From: Clostridium algoriphilum
Lineage (GTDB): Bacteria > Bacillota > Clostridia > Clostridiales > Clostridiaceae
DNA: 64,000 bases
Direction of reading: 5' to 3'
NCBI RefSeq assembly: GCF_020443705.1
Contig: NZ_JAIZZK010000007.1
Location: forward strand, 62,001-126,000
Made by a program: the position numbers and the translations under genes. The notes under the pieces were generated by a model, which worked only from the letters and a program-made list of their open reading frames with translations, was not told the DNA's origin and ran no database searches. The first letter of the stretch is position 1. Each line of letters starts with the position of its first letter. Shown piece after piece: positions 8,933 to 17,935 of this stretch.

Positions 8933-9448
8933 ATGGATTTAGTAAAAAAGATTTTTCAAGATTGGATATTACCTATAATTGCAGCCATTATAATAGCGTT
9001 TGTTATAAATAAGCTTATTTTCTTCAATGTCACTGTTCCAACTGGATCTATGTTACCAACCATAAACTTAGGGGATAAAATTCTAGTAACAAGAGTTCAT
9101 AACAAAAATAACCTTAAACATGGAGATGTAATAGTATTTCATTCAGATGAATTAGGTGAAGATTTAATAAAAAGACTTATTGGATTACCAAATGATGAGG
9201 TAGAAATTAAGGCGGACGGATCAGTGTACATAAATAATAAAATAATAACTGAGAGTTACATTGTATATCCAGGTGGTAAAACAGGAAAATTCAAGGTTCC
9301 ACAAGGTAGTTACTTCTTTATGGGTGACAATAGAATTAACTCATTAGATGCAAGATATTGGGAAAAACCATATATACCTGGTAAAGATATAATGGGTAAA
9401 GCAAGAATTATAATTAGTCCTTTTAGTAGATTTGGAAAATTAAAATAA
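8933..9448 (+). CDS. lepB: Signal peptidase I
   Basis: Cleaves signal peptides from exported proteins at the outer face of the membrane. The 171-residue protein has one N-terminal membrane anchor (about residues 11-30), then the catalytic serine in VPTGSML (Ser39) and the catalytic lysine in LIKRLIG (Lys80), followed by the conserved GDNRxNSxDARYW box near residue 131-145. This is the short Gram-positive type. The start ATG 8933 follows GAGAGGGG. It has its own long hairpin terminator and is probably monocistronic. Confidence 0.95.
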   Translation: MDLVKKIFQDWILPIIAAIIIAFVINKLIFFNVTVPTGSMLPTINLGDKILVTRVHNKNNLKHGDVIVFHSDELGEDLIKRLIGLPNDEVEIKADGSVYINNKIITESYIVYPGGKTGKFKVPQGSYFFMGDNRINSLDARYWEKPYIPGKDIMGKARIIISPFSRFGKLK

Positions 9449-9451
9449 TAA

Positions 9452-9500
9452 AATAGTAGAGTGCAAATGCAAGTTTGTACTCTACTATTTTCATTTTTTT
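9452..9500 (+). terminator. Rho-independent terminator of lepB
   Basis: A 16-bp stem with one G-U pair (9452-9467 with 9474-9489) around a six-base loop, followed by T-rich sequence. Confidence 0.9.
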
Positions 9501-9611
9501 GATATTTGTTTGGAAAAGACTTTATTCTTTCTAAACAAATAAGGATATATCTACTGCATTCAGTTTAGCCTAAGATAAAAAAACCGTTGTAAAGCTTTTC
9601 ATAACCTAACA

Positions 9612-9626
9612 AAATATCTGAAAAAT
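9612..9626 (+). promoter_or_regulatory. Possible CodY box upstream of the OPT transporter gene
   Basis: AAATATCTGAAAAAT matches 12 of 15 positions of the CodY consensus AATTTTCWGAAAATT, including the central CTGAAAA. CodY typically represses peptide uptake genes when branched-chain amino acids and GTP are plentiful, which fits the neighbour. It is about 320 bases before the gene and the region is very AT-rich, so chance similarity is possible. Confidence 0.25.
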
Positions 9627-9809
9627 ATTATCGGTATTTATTGTAGCTTTAGGAAACAGTATATACTTATACAAGTGAGGTTTTAGAAAACGAATTATAT
9701 TATTAAAATTCTTTCAAATATTGTTAGAATGTGTAGAATGATCTTAATTTATAATGTCAATATGTGAAAAATAGAGTATTTTGTAGGTATTTGAGAAAAA
9801 AAACATTAC

Positions 9810-9876
9810 AATATGAAAATTCCGTAAAAAACAACGAATTCTCATATTTAGTTATTTTAAAAGATTATGGTATTAT
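9810..9876 (+). promoter_or_regulatory. Inverted repeat adjoining the putative OPT promoter
   Basis: Two 16-base arms (9810-9825 and 9833-9848) are complementary at 14 positions around a 7-base spacer. Directly after them lie TTAGTT (9848-9853) and, 17 bases later, TATTAT (9871-9876), a plausible promoter for the gene at 9934. The dyad therefore touches the -35 region and could be an operator. The rest of the 485-bp gap (9449-9933) holds the lepB terminator and a CodY-like box; nothing else was recognised. Confidence 0.4.
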
Positions 9877-9933
9877 AAATTTAATTAATAAATAATTAAT
9901 ATGTAGTATTTATAATTAAAAGGAGGACATATA

Positions 9934-11862
9934 ATGGAGAAATCTAAAAAACTTTCGCATACAGCTTATGGTGGCATTAAAGGTGAAGATTACTTGCCAT
10001 TTGTACCGGCCAGTCAAGCAATGCCAGAAATAACAGTCATATCTATAATAATAGGTATGGTATTTGCTATGATATTTGCTGCTGCAAACACTTATCTAGG
10101 ACTTAAAGTAGGTTTAACTATTTCAGCAGGTATTCCAGGGGCAATTTTAGCTACAGGGGTATTGAAAGGTTTATTTAAGAGAAATAATATATTAGAGGCT
10201 AATATGATATCCTCAATTGCGGCCATGGGGGAATCTCTAGCCGCCGGAATTATATTTATACTTCCAGCAATTATTCTTTGGGGTATGGAATTAAAGCTTT
10301 CAACTATAGTTGTTGTAACACTACTTGGAGGACTTTTAGGAGTATTCTTTGTTACGCCCCTTAGAAGATTCTTAATAGTTGAAGAACATGGAACTCTTGT
10401 GTACCCAGAAAGTATGGCAGCTGCCGAAGTTCTTGTAACTGGTAGTGAAGGTGGAGAAGGACTTAAGACAGTAGCGACAGGACTCTTGGTTGGAGCAATT
10501 TATAAGTTATTCTCTGGTGGATTCAAGTTTTGGCTTGAAGAAGCTTCATGGACTATAAAGCCAATGCAAAGTACAATGTTCGGTTTTGATACATTAGCAT
10601 CTCTTATGGGTGTTGGTTATATAGTTGGTGTTAGAGTTTCACTTTACATGTTTGGAGGTTCTGTAATAGCATGGTTCGGACTTATTCCATTAATAATGTA
10701 TGTTGGGCAAGGACTACAAACACCATTATTTCCATCAACAGTAGTTATTAGTCAAATGGGAGCATTGGACGTTTGGAGTAAATATATAAGATATATAGGT
10801 GCTGGTGCCGTTGCAGCGGGTGGATTTATAAGTCTTGCAAAATCAGCCCCTACAATAATTAGATCTTTCAAATCAGCTATGTCTGGTATTGGAGAAAGTA
10901 AATCAGGAGTTCAAAATAGAACGGATATTGATGCACCAATAAGTTGGGTAATAGGTGCGGCAGTATTAGTATTTTTACTTTCTTGGTTATTACCAATAAT
11001 TAATGTTGGTATAATTGGAGCAATACTTGCAGTTGTATTCTCATTCTTCTTTGCGGTTGTATCAGCTAGAATGGTCGGTATAATTGGAGCATCAAATAAC
11101 CCAGCTTCTGGAATGACTATAGCTACATTGTTATTTGTAACAGCAGTATTAAAAGTTACAGGTAATGTTGGAGATAAAGGAATGGTTATGGCAGTTATTA
11201 TAGGTGGCATAGTTTGTGCCGCTATCTGTGTATCAGGTGGTGCTGCGCAAAGTTTAAAAACAACTTATATAATTGGTGGTACACCAAAAAATGTACAAAT
11301 TGGTATGTATTTAGGAATAATTGCAGCTGCAACAGTTGCAGGAGCTGTACTATTAATGCTTGATAACACATATGGTATAGGGAGTAAAGATGTTGCGGCA
11401 CCTCAAGCAACGTTAATGTCAATGGTTATTAAAGGTGTAATGACTGGTCAACTTCCATGGGCATTAGTATTAGTAGGAGTAGCAATTGCAATATTTTGTG
11501 AACTTTCAGCAATTCCAATACTACCAGTTGCACTTGGAATATATTTACCAATACATTTAAATGCCGCTATCTTATGTGGTGGTATTGTTAGATTATTAGT
11601 TGAAAAGAAATTCAAGAAAAACGAAGAAAGACAGAAAACACAAGTGGAAAAAGGTATACTGCTTGCATCAGGACTTGTTGCAGGAGATGCTTTAATGGGT
11701 ATTGTAGTTGCAGGGGCTGCAACAATAGGACTTGATATGGGATTCGGTGCTAAGTTATTCCCTGCATTAGGTGCAAGCTCGGAATTTTCAACATTAATGT
11801 TCTTTGCATTAGGATTATGGATTTACGTATTTGCTACAAAAGTAGATAAAACAACAGTTTAA
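9934..11862 (+). CDS. OPT family oligopeptide transporter
   Basis: A 642-residue polytopic membrane protein that is expected to import short peptides with protons. The N-terminus shows YLPFVPASQAMPEITVISIIIG followed by FAAANTYLGLKVGLTISAGIPGAIL, the characteristic opening of bacterial OPT/EspB-like transporters. Further on, GASNNPASGMTIATLLF and SGGAAQSLKTTYIIGGTP are also typical. About 14-16 hydrophobic segments are visible. The start ATG 9934 follows AAGGAGGA. Downstream are a PqqD-like protein, a PepV-type dipeptidase and a dipeptide epimerase, so the neighbourhood points to peptide uptake and breakdown. Peptide specificity is not predictable; some OPT members carry metal chelates instead. 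Confidence 0.88.
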   Translation: MEKSKKLSHTAYGGIKGEDYLPFVPASQAMPEITVISIIIGMVFAMIFAAANTYLGLKVGLTISAGIPGAILATGVLKGLFKRNNILEANMISSIAAMGESLAAGIIFILPAIILWGMELKLSTIVVVTLLGGLLGVFFVTPLRRFLIVEEHGTLVYPESMAAAEVLVTGSEGGEGLKTVATGLLVGAIYKLFSGGFKFWLEEASWTIKPMQSTMFGFDTLASLMGVGYIVGVRVSLYMFGGSVIAWFGLIPLIMYVGQGLQTPLFPSTVVISQMGALDVWSKYIRYIGAGAVAAGGFISLAKSAPTIIRSFKSAMSGIGESKSGVQNRTDIDAPISWVIGAAVLVFLLSWLLPIINVGIIGAILAVVFSFFFAVVSARMVGIIGASNNPASGMTIATLLFVTAVLKVTGNVGDKGMVMAVIIGGIVCAAICVSGGAAQSLKTTYIIGGTPKNVQIGMYLGIIAAATVAGAVLLMLDNTYGIGSKDVAAPQATLMSMVIKGVMTGQLPWALVLVGVAIAIFCELSAIPILPVALGIYLPIHLNAAILCGGIVRLLVEKKFKKNEERQKTQVEKGILLASGLVAGDALMGIVVAGAATIGLDMGFGAKLFPALGASSEFSTLMFFALGLWIYVFATKVDKTTV

Positions 11863-11920
11863 TGTTATAATTAAATATGGTATATATTATTTAATTTATG
11901 ATTAAAATATAAAAAATATA

Positions 11921-11955
11921 AGTTAAGAGCCGTTACGGCTCTTAACTGTTTTGTA
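11921..11955 (+). terminator. Hairpin between the OPT and PqqD-like genes
   Basis: A perfect 12-bp stem (11921-11932 with 11936-11947, loop TTA) is followed by only a short GTTTT. It ends just before the PqqD-like gene at 11966 and so may terminate OPT transcripts partially, letting some transcription run into the next gene. Confidence 0.65.
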
Positions 11956-11965
11956 GGTGGAATGA

Positions 11966-12319
11966 ATGTTAAATAAAAAAAACAAGGATAAATCACAAGA
12001 AAATTTTTTGCTTTATAGACCATTAAGAAAGATTGAAGAATGGGAAGTAACTGATGATACAGTAAAATTATTTTTCCGACATGACAAACCAGTGGAAAGA
12101 TTCATGAGATGGCTTATAAAAAAATCAAAAGTTAGTGATATTAAACTTGATGATAGGGGTTCTATGGTTTGGCAACTTTGCGATGGTACTAGAACTGTCT
12201 ATGATATAGCTTTAGCCATGGTTGAAAGATTTAATGACACTGAGCAAAATTCTATAGATAGATTGATTATGTTTTTGAGATATTTATCACGACGAGGATG
12301 GATAACATTTGAAAAATAA
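11966..12319 (+). CDS. PqqD family protein (stand-alone)
   Basis: A 117-residue protein whose central part LDDRGSMVWQLCDGTRTVYDIA and the following helices match the PqqD fold, the peptide-binding winged-helix domain (RRE) that presents precursor peptides to radical-SAM enzymes in RiPP pathways. The N-terminal ~45 residues (NFLLYRPLRKIEEWEVTDD) form an extra segment. No precursor peptide or radical-SAM partner is seen nearby; instead it lies between an OPT transporter and a dipeptidase. The ATG at 11962 runs into a stop after four codons, so 11966 with AGGTGG at 11955-11960 is the start. Its role, perhaps peptide binding linked to the transporter, is inference. Confidence 0.75.
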   Translation: MLNKKNKDKSQENFLLYRPLRKIEEWEVTDDTVKLFFRHDKPVERFMRWLIKKSKVSDIKLDDRGSMVWQLCDGTRTVYDIALAMVERFNDTEQNSIDRLIMFLRYLSRRGWITFEK

Positions 12320-12438
12320 ATATAAAAATAATAATATATCATATCTTAATTAGCTAAATGAGTGGAATTACTTTCTTAGTATATTGAACTACCTTAGTGA
12401 ATTAAGACATTTAAAAAATATTAAGGGAGGGAATGAGT

Positions 12439-13830
12439 ATGAAATTAAATAAATTAATTGATGTTATGAAAGAAGATATTATTGAATCTACACAGGAAAT
12501 TATAAGAATTAAGAGCACCGAGAGTGAGGCAAAACCTGGAATGCCTTTTGGGGAAGGTGTAGCTAAATCACTAGAATGTGCTTTAAACACTGCAAAACGA
12601 TTAGGTCTTCATACAGTTAACTTAGATGGCTATGTTGGGTATGCAGAGTACGGACAAGGTGAAGAATATGTTTTAGCCTTAGGTCACTTAGATATAGTTC
12701 CCGAGGGAGATGGATGGAATTACCCACCTTATGGTGCAGAAATTCATGATGGAAAAATGTATGGACGTGGAACTACAGATGATAAAGGACCAATAATGGC
12801 AACACTTTATGGATTAAAAGCAATTAAGGATGCAAAATTGCCTCTTTCTAAAAGAATTAGAATTTTATTTGGAACTAATGAAGAAACAGGAAGCAAAGAA
12901 CTTGAACATTACTTAGAAAAAGAAAAACCACCAGTTGCTGGGTTTACACCAGATGCGGACTATCCAATTATAAATGGAGAAAAAGGTATAACTATTTTCA
13001 ACATTGTAAAAGAGTTTAGTATCAAAAATAAAGGCGAAAAATATATAAAATATATAAAAGGTGGTCAGGCGGCTAACATGGTACCTGATTATTGCGAAGC
13101 CGGCATTATAGCTACAAATGCGCAGAGTATTGTTAAAGCATTAGGCATCTTTGTAGAAGAGCATAAATACAAGATTTCGGCAGTAGTTAACAAAAATCTG
13201 ATAATAATTAAATCTATAGGCGAATCAGCTCATGGAAGTTTACCAGAACTTGGAACAAATGCAATCATGCAACTGCTTTCTTTTATAGGAACTATTGATC
13301 TTGGTACAAATGATGTATCAGAATTCATAGAATTTTTAAATAAAAATATAGGTATGGAAACACATGGGGAGTCTTTTGGTGTTTGTCTTGAAGATGAAAA
13401 TTCAGGAAAATTATCTTTTAATGTTGGAACTATAAATATGGATAGAAATTCTGCAACAGTAACATTAAATTTAAGGTATCCTGTAACAAAAAAATTAGAA
13501 GACATGATGAATCCATTTAACGATAAAATTAATGGAACGGGTATTAAAGTAGAAAAGTTTGTTCATCAAGAGCCATTATACTTTTCACCAGATAGTCCAA
13601 TTATAAAAGCACTTCAAAAGGTTTATACTGAGCAAACCGGAGAAGAAGCTAAATTGGTATCTATAGGTGGGGGAACTTACGCTAAAGAAATGCCTAATAT
13701 TGTGGCCTTTGGACCAATGTTTCCAGGGGAACCAGATACTATTCATAAACAAAATGAATATATTACAATAGATAATTTAATTAAGAATGCTAAAATATAT
13801 GCTCACGCATTATATGAACTTGCAAAATAA
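12439..13830 (+). CDS. pepV: Dipeptidase PepV-like, M20 family metallopeptidase
   Basis: A cytoplasmic zinc peptidase that cleaves dipeptides. Metal-binding motifs of the M20 family are clear: ALGHLDIVPEGDGW, GRGTTDDKGP, the catalytic GTNEETGS, and DADYPIINGEKG, with a final IHKQNEYI histidine. The lid domain carries SAHGSLPELGTNA. The length of 463 residues fits PepV. The frame also has an ATG at 12433, but that is 2 bases after the GGGAGG at 12425-12430, while 12439 is 8 bases away. Together with the OPT transporter it would hydrolyse imported peptides. Confidence 0.92.
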   Translation: MKLNKLIDVMKEDIIESTQEIIRIKSTESEAKPGMPFGEGVAKSLECALNTAKRLGLHTVNLDGYVGYAEYGQGEEYVLALGHLDIVPEGDGWNYPPYGAEIHDGKMYGRGTTDDKGPIMATLYGLKAIKDAKLPLSKRIRILFGTNEETGSKELEHYLEKEKPPVAGFTPDADYPIINGEKGITIFNIVKEFSIKNKGEKYIKYIKGGQAANMVPDYCEAGIIATNAQSIVKALGIFVEEHKYKISAVVNKNLIIIKSIGESAHGSLPELGTNAIMQLLSFIGTIDLGTNDVSEFIEFLNKNIGMETHGESFGVCLEDENSGKLSFNVGTINMDRNSATVTLNLRYPVTKKLEDMMNPFNDKINGTGIKVEKFVHQEPLYFSPDSPIIKALQKVYTEQTGEEAKLVSIGGGTYAKEMPNIVAFGPMFPGEPDTIHKQNEYITIDNLIKNAKIYAHALYELAK

Positions 13831-13851
13831 ATAAAACTGAATGATTTTTAG

Positions 13852-13883
13852 GCCTATATCTTATAATATAAGACATAGGCTTT
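13852..13883 (+). terminator. Probable terminator after pepV
   Basis: Two 6-bp helices separated by an A-C mismatch (13852-13864 with 13868-13880), loop AAT, followed by TTTAGTATTT. The T-run is weak. The 187 bases to the next gene hold two TATAAT-like sequences (13966-13971 and 13990-13995) without convincing -35 boxes. Confidence 0.55.
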
Positions 13884-14067
13884 AGTATTTAAAAGAGTTA
13901 AATTGTATGTTATTATTTAGTAACCAAATTATATTATAGCCGTAGAATTAAATTAGATATAGAGGTATAATAAAATTTTATACTACTAGTATAATTCAGA
14001 GCATTGTATAAATAAGTTAGGTTGTATAAATACTATAAAAATATAGACTTTTTAGTGGGGGATAATT

Positions 14068-15156
14068 ATGAAAATACAAGATATAAAAATGGGAAAAATT
14101 AATACACCTTTGATACATGCATATAAAGTAGGAAAGAAAGTCCTTACATATTCTGATGAGATAGTTATTAAAATGATTACAGATACAGGGGAAATAGGAT
14201 ATGGCAGTGCAGCCCCAACGCCTTTTATAACTGGGGAAACAGAAAATTCTATTATTGGAGCAATAAATTATATTAAACCTGAAATCATAGGTTTGGACAT
14301 TGATAACCTTGAAGAAATCATGAAAGTGATTCATGATTCTATTCATGGGAATAATAGTGCGAAAGCTGCTATTGATATTGCTATTTATGATTTACTTTGT
14401 AAGAAATATGGAATTCCACTATATAAATTTTTAGGTGGATATAAAAATTCATTAACTACAGATATTACGATATCAAATGATACAGTGGAACAAATGGTAG
14501 AAAAATCTTTTAAAGCGGTGATGGATGGTTATACTTGTTTAAAAGTAAAGGTTGGAAATCATGTAGAACACGATATAGAGAGAGTAAAGGCAGTGAGGAA
14601 AGCCGTAAGGCGTGGCATAAAGATAAGGGTAGATGCTAACCAAGGTTGGAGACCAAAGGAAGCAGTAAAAATTATTAGGAAATTCGAAGACCTGGGCCTC
14701 GATATTGAGTTTGTTGAGCAACCAGTTAATTCTTGGGATATAGATGGATTAAAATATGTTACAGACAATGTAGATACAAAGATCCTTGCAGATGAAGCGG
14801 TTTTTGGCCCAACAGATGCTTTTAAGATAATTGAAAAAAGAGCTGCTGACCTTATAAACATAAAGCTTATGAAATGTGGAGGAATAAATAATGCCATAAA
14901 GATATATAATATGGCAGAAAATATGGGTATAAGATGTATGATGGGATGTATGTTAGAGAGCAGGATAGGAATAACTGCAGCAGCTAGTTTTGCAGCGTCT
15001 AAATCTAATTTAATTAAAGCAGATTTAGATACTATGTTGTTTTTTGAGAAAAATGCTATAATAGGTGGAGCATGTATAGAGGGAAATAATATAAGCATTA
15101 ATGATTCGCCAGGTCTTGGTATTTCGGATGTTATTGGATGGCATGAAGTTTTTTAA
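14068..15156 (+). CDS. L-Ala-D/L-Glu type dipeptide epimerase, enolase superfamily
   Basis: Epimerises the C-terminal residue of dipeptides, classically L-Ala-D-Glu from murein peptides, which lets them enter ordinary peptide catabolism. The 362-residue protein has the complete enolase-superfamily set of the dipeptide epimerase subgroup: the KxK catalytic pair in LKVKVG (~residue 160), metal ligands in RVDANQGW, EFVEQPV and LADEAVF, and the second catalytic lysine in LINIKLMKCGG. The start ATG 14068 follows AGTGGGGG. It follows the PepV gene in the same direction with its own gap, and a dipeptidase plus an epimerase is a sensible pair for recycling murein dipeptides. Exact substrate is uncertain, since this subgroup includes several specificities. 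Confidence 0.88.
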   Translation: MKIQDIKMGKINTPLIHAYKVGKKVLTYSDEIVIKMITDTGEIGYGSAAPTPFITGETENSIIGAINYIKPEIIGLDIDNLEEIMKVIHDSIHGNNSAKAAIDIAIYDLLCKKYGIPLYKFLGGYKNSLTTDITISNDTVEQMVEKSFKAVMDGYTCLKVKVGNHVEHDIERVKAVRKAVRRGIKIRVDANQGWRPKEAVKIIRKFEDLGLDIEFVEQPVNSWDIDGLKYVTDNVDTKILADEAVFGPTDAFKIIEKRAADLINIKLMKCGGINNAIKIYNMAENMGIRCMMGCMLESRIGITAAASFAASKSNLIKADLDTMLFFEKNAIIGGACIEGNNISINDSPGLGISDVIGWHEVF

Positions 15157-15262
15157 ACATATGTGATTAAGGCGTATTTAGACAAATATATCGTGTGTCT
15201 ATTTGTTGAAAATTTAAGTGCGTTTTTAAATAGATTATAATCATAGAAATGGGGCGATAGTT

Positions 15263-17455
15263 TTGAACGATAATAGAAATGATATGGATACTAGTATGAT
15301 AGAAGTAGAATTAAAGAAGCAACTAGAATTTAATATAGAGGAAGAAAAATTAAAAAGTATAGTTGAAATCATTAGCGAGGAAATTATAAAATATATTCAA
15401 AAGAGAAAAGAAATGACAAAATATATTTTAGAATATAGGAAAAAAGTAATAGAAGACTATAGAGATGATGAAGATATGGTAATTGAATATTTTGATCATG
15501 AGATATATGTAAAGGAAGAGGCTTTCAAAACTATTGATAGAAGACTTAAGGAATTAACTGCACTTAAGAGTTCACCTTATTTTGGAAGAATAGATTTTTC
15601 TGAAGAAGATTATGGTATTAATGAAATGTATGTAGGGAGATTTGGAGTTACTCCAGAGAATACATATGAACCTTTAATTGTAGATTGGAGGGCACCAGTA
15701 GCATCTTTATTTTATACTGGAGCTTTAGGGGAAGCTTATTATGATGCTCCTAAGGAGAAAATACCAGTAAATATTCTAGCTAAAAGGCAGTATATTATAA
15801 AAAAAGAAAAGCTTGTGGGCATGTTTGACTCAGCATTAGATATAAAAGATGAGATACTTCAAATGGTTCTTAGTAGTAATGCAGGAGAAAAGCTTAAAGA
15901 TATAATAATGACTATACAAAAGGAACAAGATGATTTAATAAGACAGCCGAGATCTCAAACTATTGTGGTTGATGGTGTTGCAGGTAGTGGAAAAACTACT
16001 ATTGCACTTCATAGGGTGGCGTATTTACTTTATAATTATAGAAAAATACTTCAAGATAAGGTTCTTATATTAGGTCCTAATAATGTATTTATAGAATATA
16101 TATCAACAGTTCTCCCAAGTCTTGGTGAATCAGGTGTTAAGCAGACAACATTTAGAGACTTTGCATTTGATTTTTTAGAGCTTGAGGAAGTAATGACTCT
16201 AAAAGAATACATGGAAAAAGTGCTTAGTGGAGAAAAAGAATTTACAGAAGATATAATGTATAAAAATTCTCTGCAATATAAAAAATTTCTTGATGATGAA
16301 GTAGAAAAATTAGATAGTGAATATTTTACAATAGAAGATTTATTCTTTATGAATGAGTTAGTTTTATCTAAGGAAGACATAACTAAAATGTTTCGTGTTC
16401 ATTATAAAACTATGCCTTTATTTAGGCGAAGTAAGAAAATTAAAAGAATTATTTATTCGAAAATCAGCAATGCTAGAGATGAAAAAGTTAGGCTTATACA
16501 AAAGGAATATGATAAAACTGTGTTTGCTTTATCTAAAGAAGAACAGGAGCTTAAAGTAAATGACTTAGATTTTAATAGAAGACTTAAGATTAGAGAAGTT
16601 ATTAAAGAAGTACTAGATTTAAAGAAAAAACTTACCTGGATTGAAAATGGAAACTGTGTTGATTTGTATAACAAAATTAATGGTTATAAAAAATTAACTG
16701 AAAATGATTTAGGTGGTATCTTATACTTTAAAATTAAATTAGAAGGTATAAAGATGTCTAAAGAAATAAAACATGTAGTAATAGATGAAGCTCAGGATTA
16801 CAATCAACTTCAATTCTTAGTAGTAAAGGAATTAACAAAATGTAATTCATTTACTATAGTCGGAGATAGCAATCAAAGACTAATACCATTTGAGGGCGAT
16901 ATACCTATGCATGACTTAAAAAATATACTTCCGAATCTAAATGTACAGGAGTTTAGCCTAAATACAAGCTATAGATCTACTAAGGAAATAATGGAGTATG
17001 CTAATAAATACCTAAATGCAGAGCCTATTGTTCCTATAGTGAGAAATGGTGAAATGGTAAAAGAGAAATTAGTTACTGATGAGGATGAACTTAAACAATT
17101 TATACTTCAAAAAGTTAGCGACTTTAAAATTAAAACTTATGAAAATATTGCAATAATCTGCAAAGATATAAAAGAAACAGAAAAGATATTTGAGTTAATT
17201 AAGGAAGCATTAAGTGTTAAGATCATAGATAGAGAAGATGCAGTATATCACAGCGGAGTAGTGGTGCTTCCGTCATATTTTGCTAAGGGACTTGAGTTTG
17301 ATGCAGTTATCATGGTGTTAAATCAGCCTAGTGATATTGGTGAGCACAAAACGGATGTGCTACAGAATAAATATAAGCAAGAAGATAAACTTAGGTATGT
17401 GATGGCAACTAGAGCATTACACGAACTCTATGTTATTAAAAAAAGTTCGTTTTAA
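15263..17455 (+). CDS. helD: HelD-type UvrD-like ATPase (RNA polymerase recycling factor)
   Basis: A 730-residue superfamily-1 ATPase. The N-terminal coiled region with YFGRIDF and EPLIVDWRAPVASLFY is diagnostic for HelD proteins, which bind RNA polymerase and free it from stalled complexes. The Walker A motif VDGVAGSGKTTIALHR is near residue 236-250, Walker B is VIDEAQDYNQLQF near 505, and later helicase motifs include SYRSTKEIM and YVMATRALHELYV. The start is a TTG at 15263 preceded by GGGG at 15251-15254; the first in-frame ATG is codon 8. A strong shared terminator follows. Bacterial RNA polymerase release is the known role of the family; action as a DNA helicase is doubtful. Confidence 0.9.
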   Translation: MNDNRNDMDTSMIEVELKKQLEFNIEEEKLKSIVEIISEEIIKYIQKRKEMTKYILEYRKKVIEDYRDDEDMVIEYFDHEIYVKEEAFKTIDRRLKELTALKSSPYFGRIDFSEEDYGINEMYVGRFGVTPENTYEPLIVDWRAPVASLFYTGALGEAYYDAPKEKIPVNILAKRQYIIKKEKLVGMFDSALDIKDEILQMVLSSNAGEKLKDIIMTIQKEQDDLIRQPRSQTIVVDGVAGSGKTTIALHRVAYLLYNYRKILQDKVLILGPNNVFIEYISTVLPSLGESGVKQTTFRDFAFDFLELEEVMTLKEYMEKVLSGEKEFTEDIMYKNSLQYKKFLDDEVEKLDSEYFTIEDLFFMNELVLSKEDITKMFRVHYKTMPLFRRSKKIKRIIYSKISNARDEKVRLIQKEYDKTVFALSKEEQELKVNDLDFNRRLKIREVIKEVLDLKKKLTWIENGNCVDLYNKINGYKKLTENDLGGILYFKIKLEGIKMSKEIKHVVIDEAQDYNQLQFLVVKELTKCNSFTIVGDSNQRLIPFEGDIPMHDLKNILPNLNVQEFSLNTSYRSTKEIMEYANKYLNAEPIVPIVRNGEMVKEKLVTDEDELKQFILQKVSDFKIKTYENIAIICKDIKETEKIFELIKEALSVKIIDREDAVYHSGVVVLPSYFAKGLEFDAVIMVLNQPSDIGEHKTDVLQNKYKQEDKLRYVMATRALHELYVIKKSSF

Positions 17456-17464
17456 AACTTAAAA

Positions 17465-17516
17465 AATGATTAGATGTAATATTAATAAACAATATTATAT
17501 CTAATCATTTTTTTAT
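17465..17516. terminator. Bidirectional terminator between helD and the DUF4363 gene
   Basis: A stem of 18 pairs with one mismatch (17465-17483 with 17491-17509) is followed by T residues on the plus strand and preceded by A residues that give a T-run on the minus strand. It can end helD and the convergent DUF421/DUF4363 operon. Confidence 0.9.
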
Positions 17517-17548
17517 AGTATGCTATAACTTATACGAATTCATCTGTA

Positions 17549-17914
17549 CTATGTTATTAGATCATTCCAATTTTCAACGATTTCATTTAATTCAATTAAG
17601 GTACTACTTTTATCTTTACTGTCTATGGATCCTTTGAGTCTAGCAAGGTTTAAATTTATATCCAATATCTCATCTGTTTCTACGCTATATTGAATTCGAG
17701 GTATAATTTTCTTCCAGGCAGAATCAATATTAGTTAGATCTGTCTGAAGTTTATCCCAATTTTCTACTTTTGCATCTTGCATAGATATATTTACAAAAGC
17801 AAATACATCTTCTGAAGAATTGTGAGGTTTTTTTAAATAATTACCCCCTAGCATTATTAATATAAAGGCTGTTAATGTAACTATTGGTATAATGTATGAT
17901 ATAAATTTTTTCAT
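17549..17914 (-). CDS. DUF4363 family membrane-anchored protein
   Basis: A 121-residue protein with one N-terminal hydrophobic segment (residues ~5-24), which could be a membrane anchor or signal peptide, and a helical extracytoplasmic part with WDKLQTDLTNIDSAWKKI and a C-terminal LNEIVENWNDLI. This matches the DUF4363 family, regularly encoded next to DUF421 proteins in clostridia. It starts 21 bases after the DUF421 stop codon, so the two are probably one operon. Function unknown; the pairing suggests a membrane complex. Confidence 0.8.
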   Translation of the reverse strand: MKKFISYIIPIVTLTAFILIMLGGNYLKKPHNSSEDVFAFVNISMQDAKVENWDKLQTDLTNIDSAWKKIIPRIQYSVETDEILDINLNLARLKGSIDSKDKSSTLIELNEIVENWNDLIT

Positions 17915-17935
17915 ATGGAAAGCAACCCCTTTATA

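Noticed and set aside
10911-11210. Minus-strand frames inside the OPT transporter gene
   Set aside because: Typical antisense shadows of a hydrophobic protein gene with A/T-biased codons.
14539-15098. Long minus-strand frames opposite the dipeptide epimerase gene
   Set aside because: They lie wholly within a gene with complete enolase-superfamily motifs and have no ribosome-binding site or family likeness.
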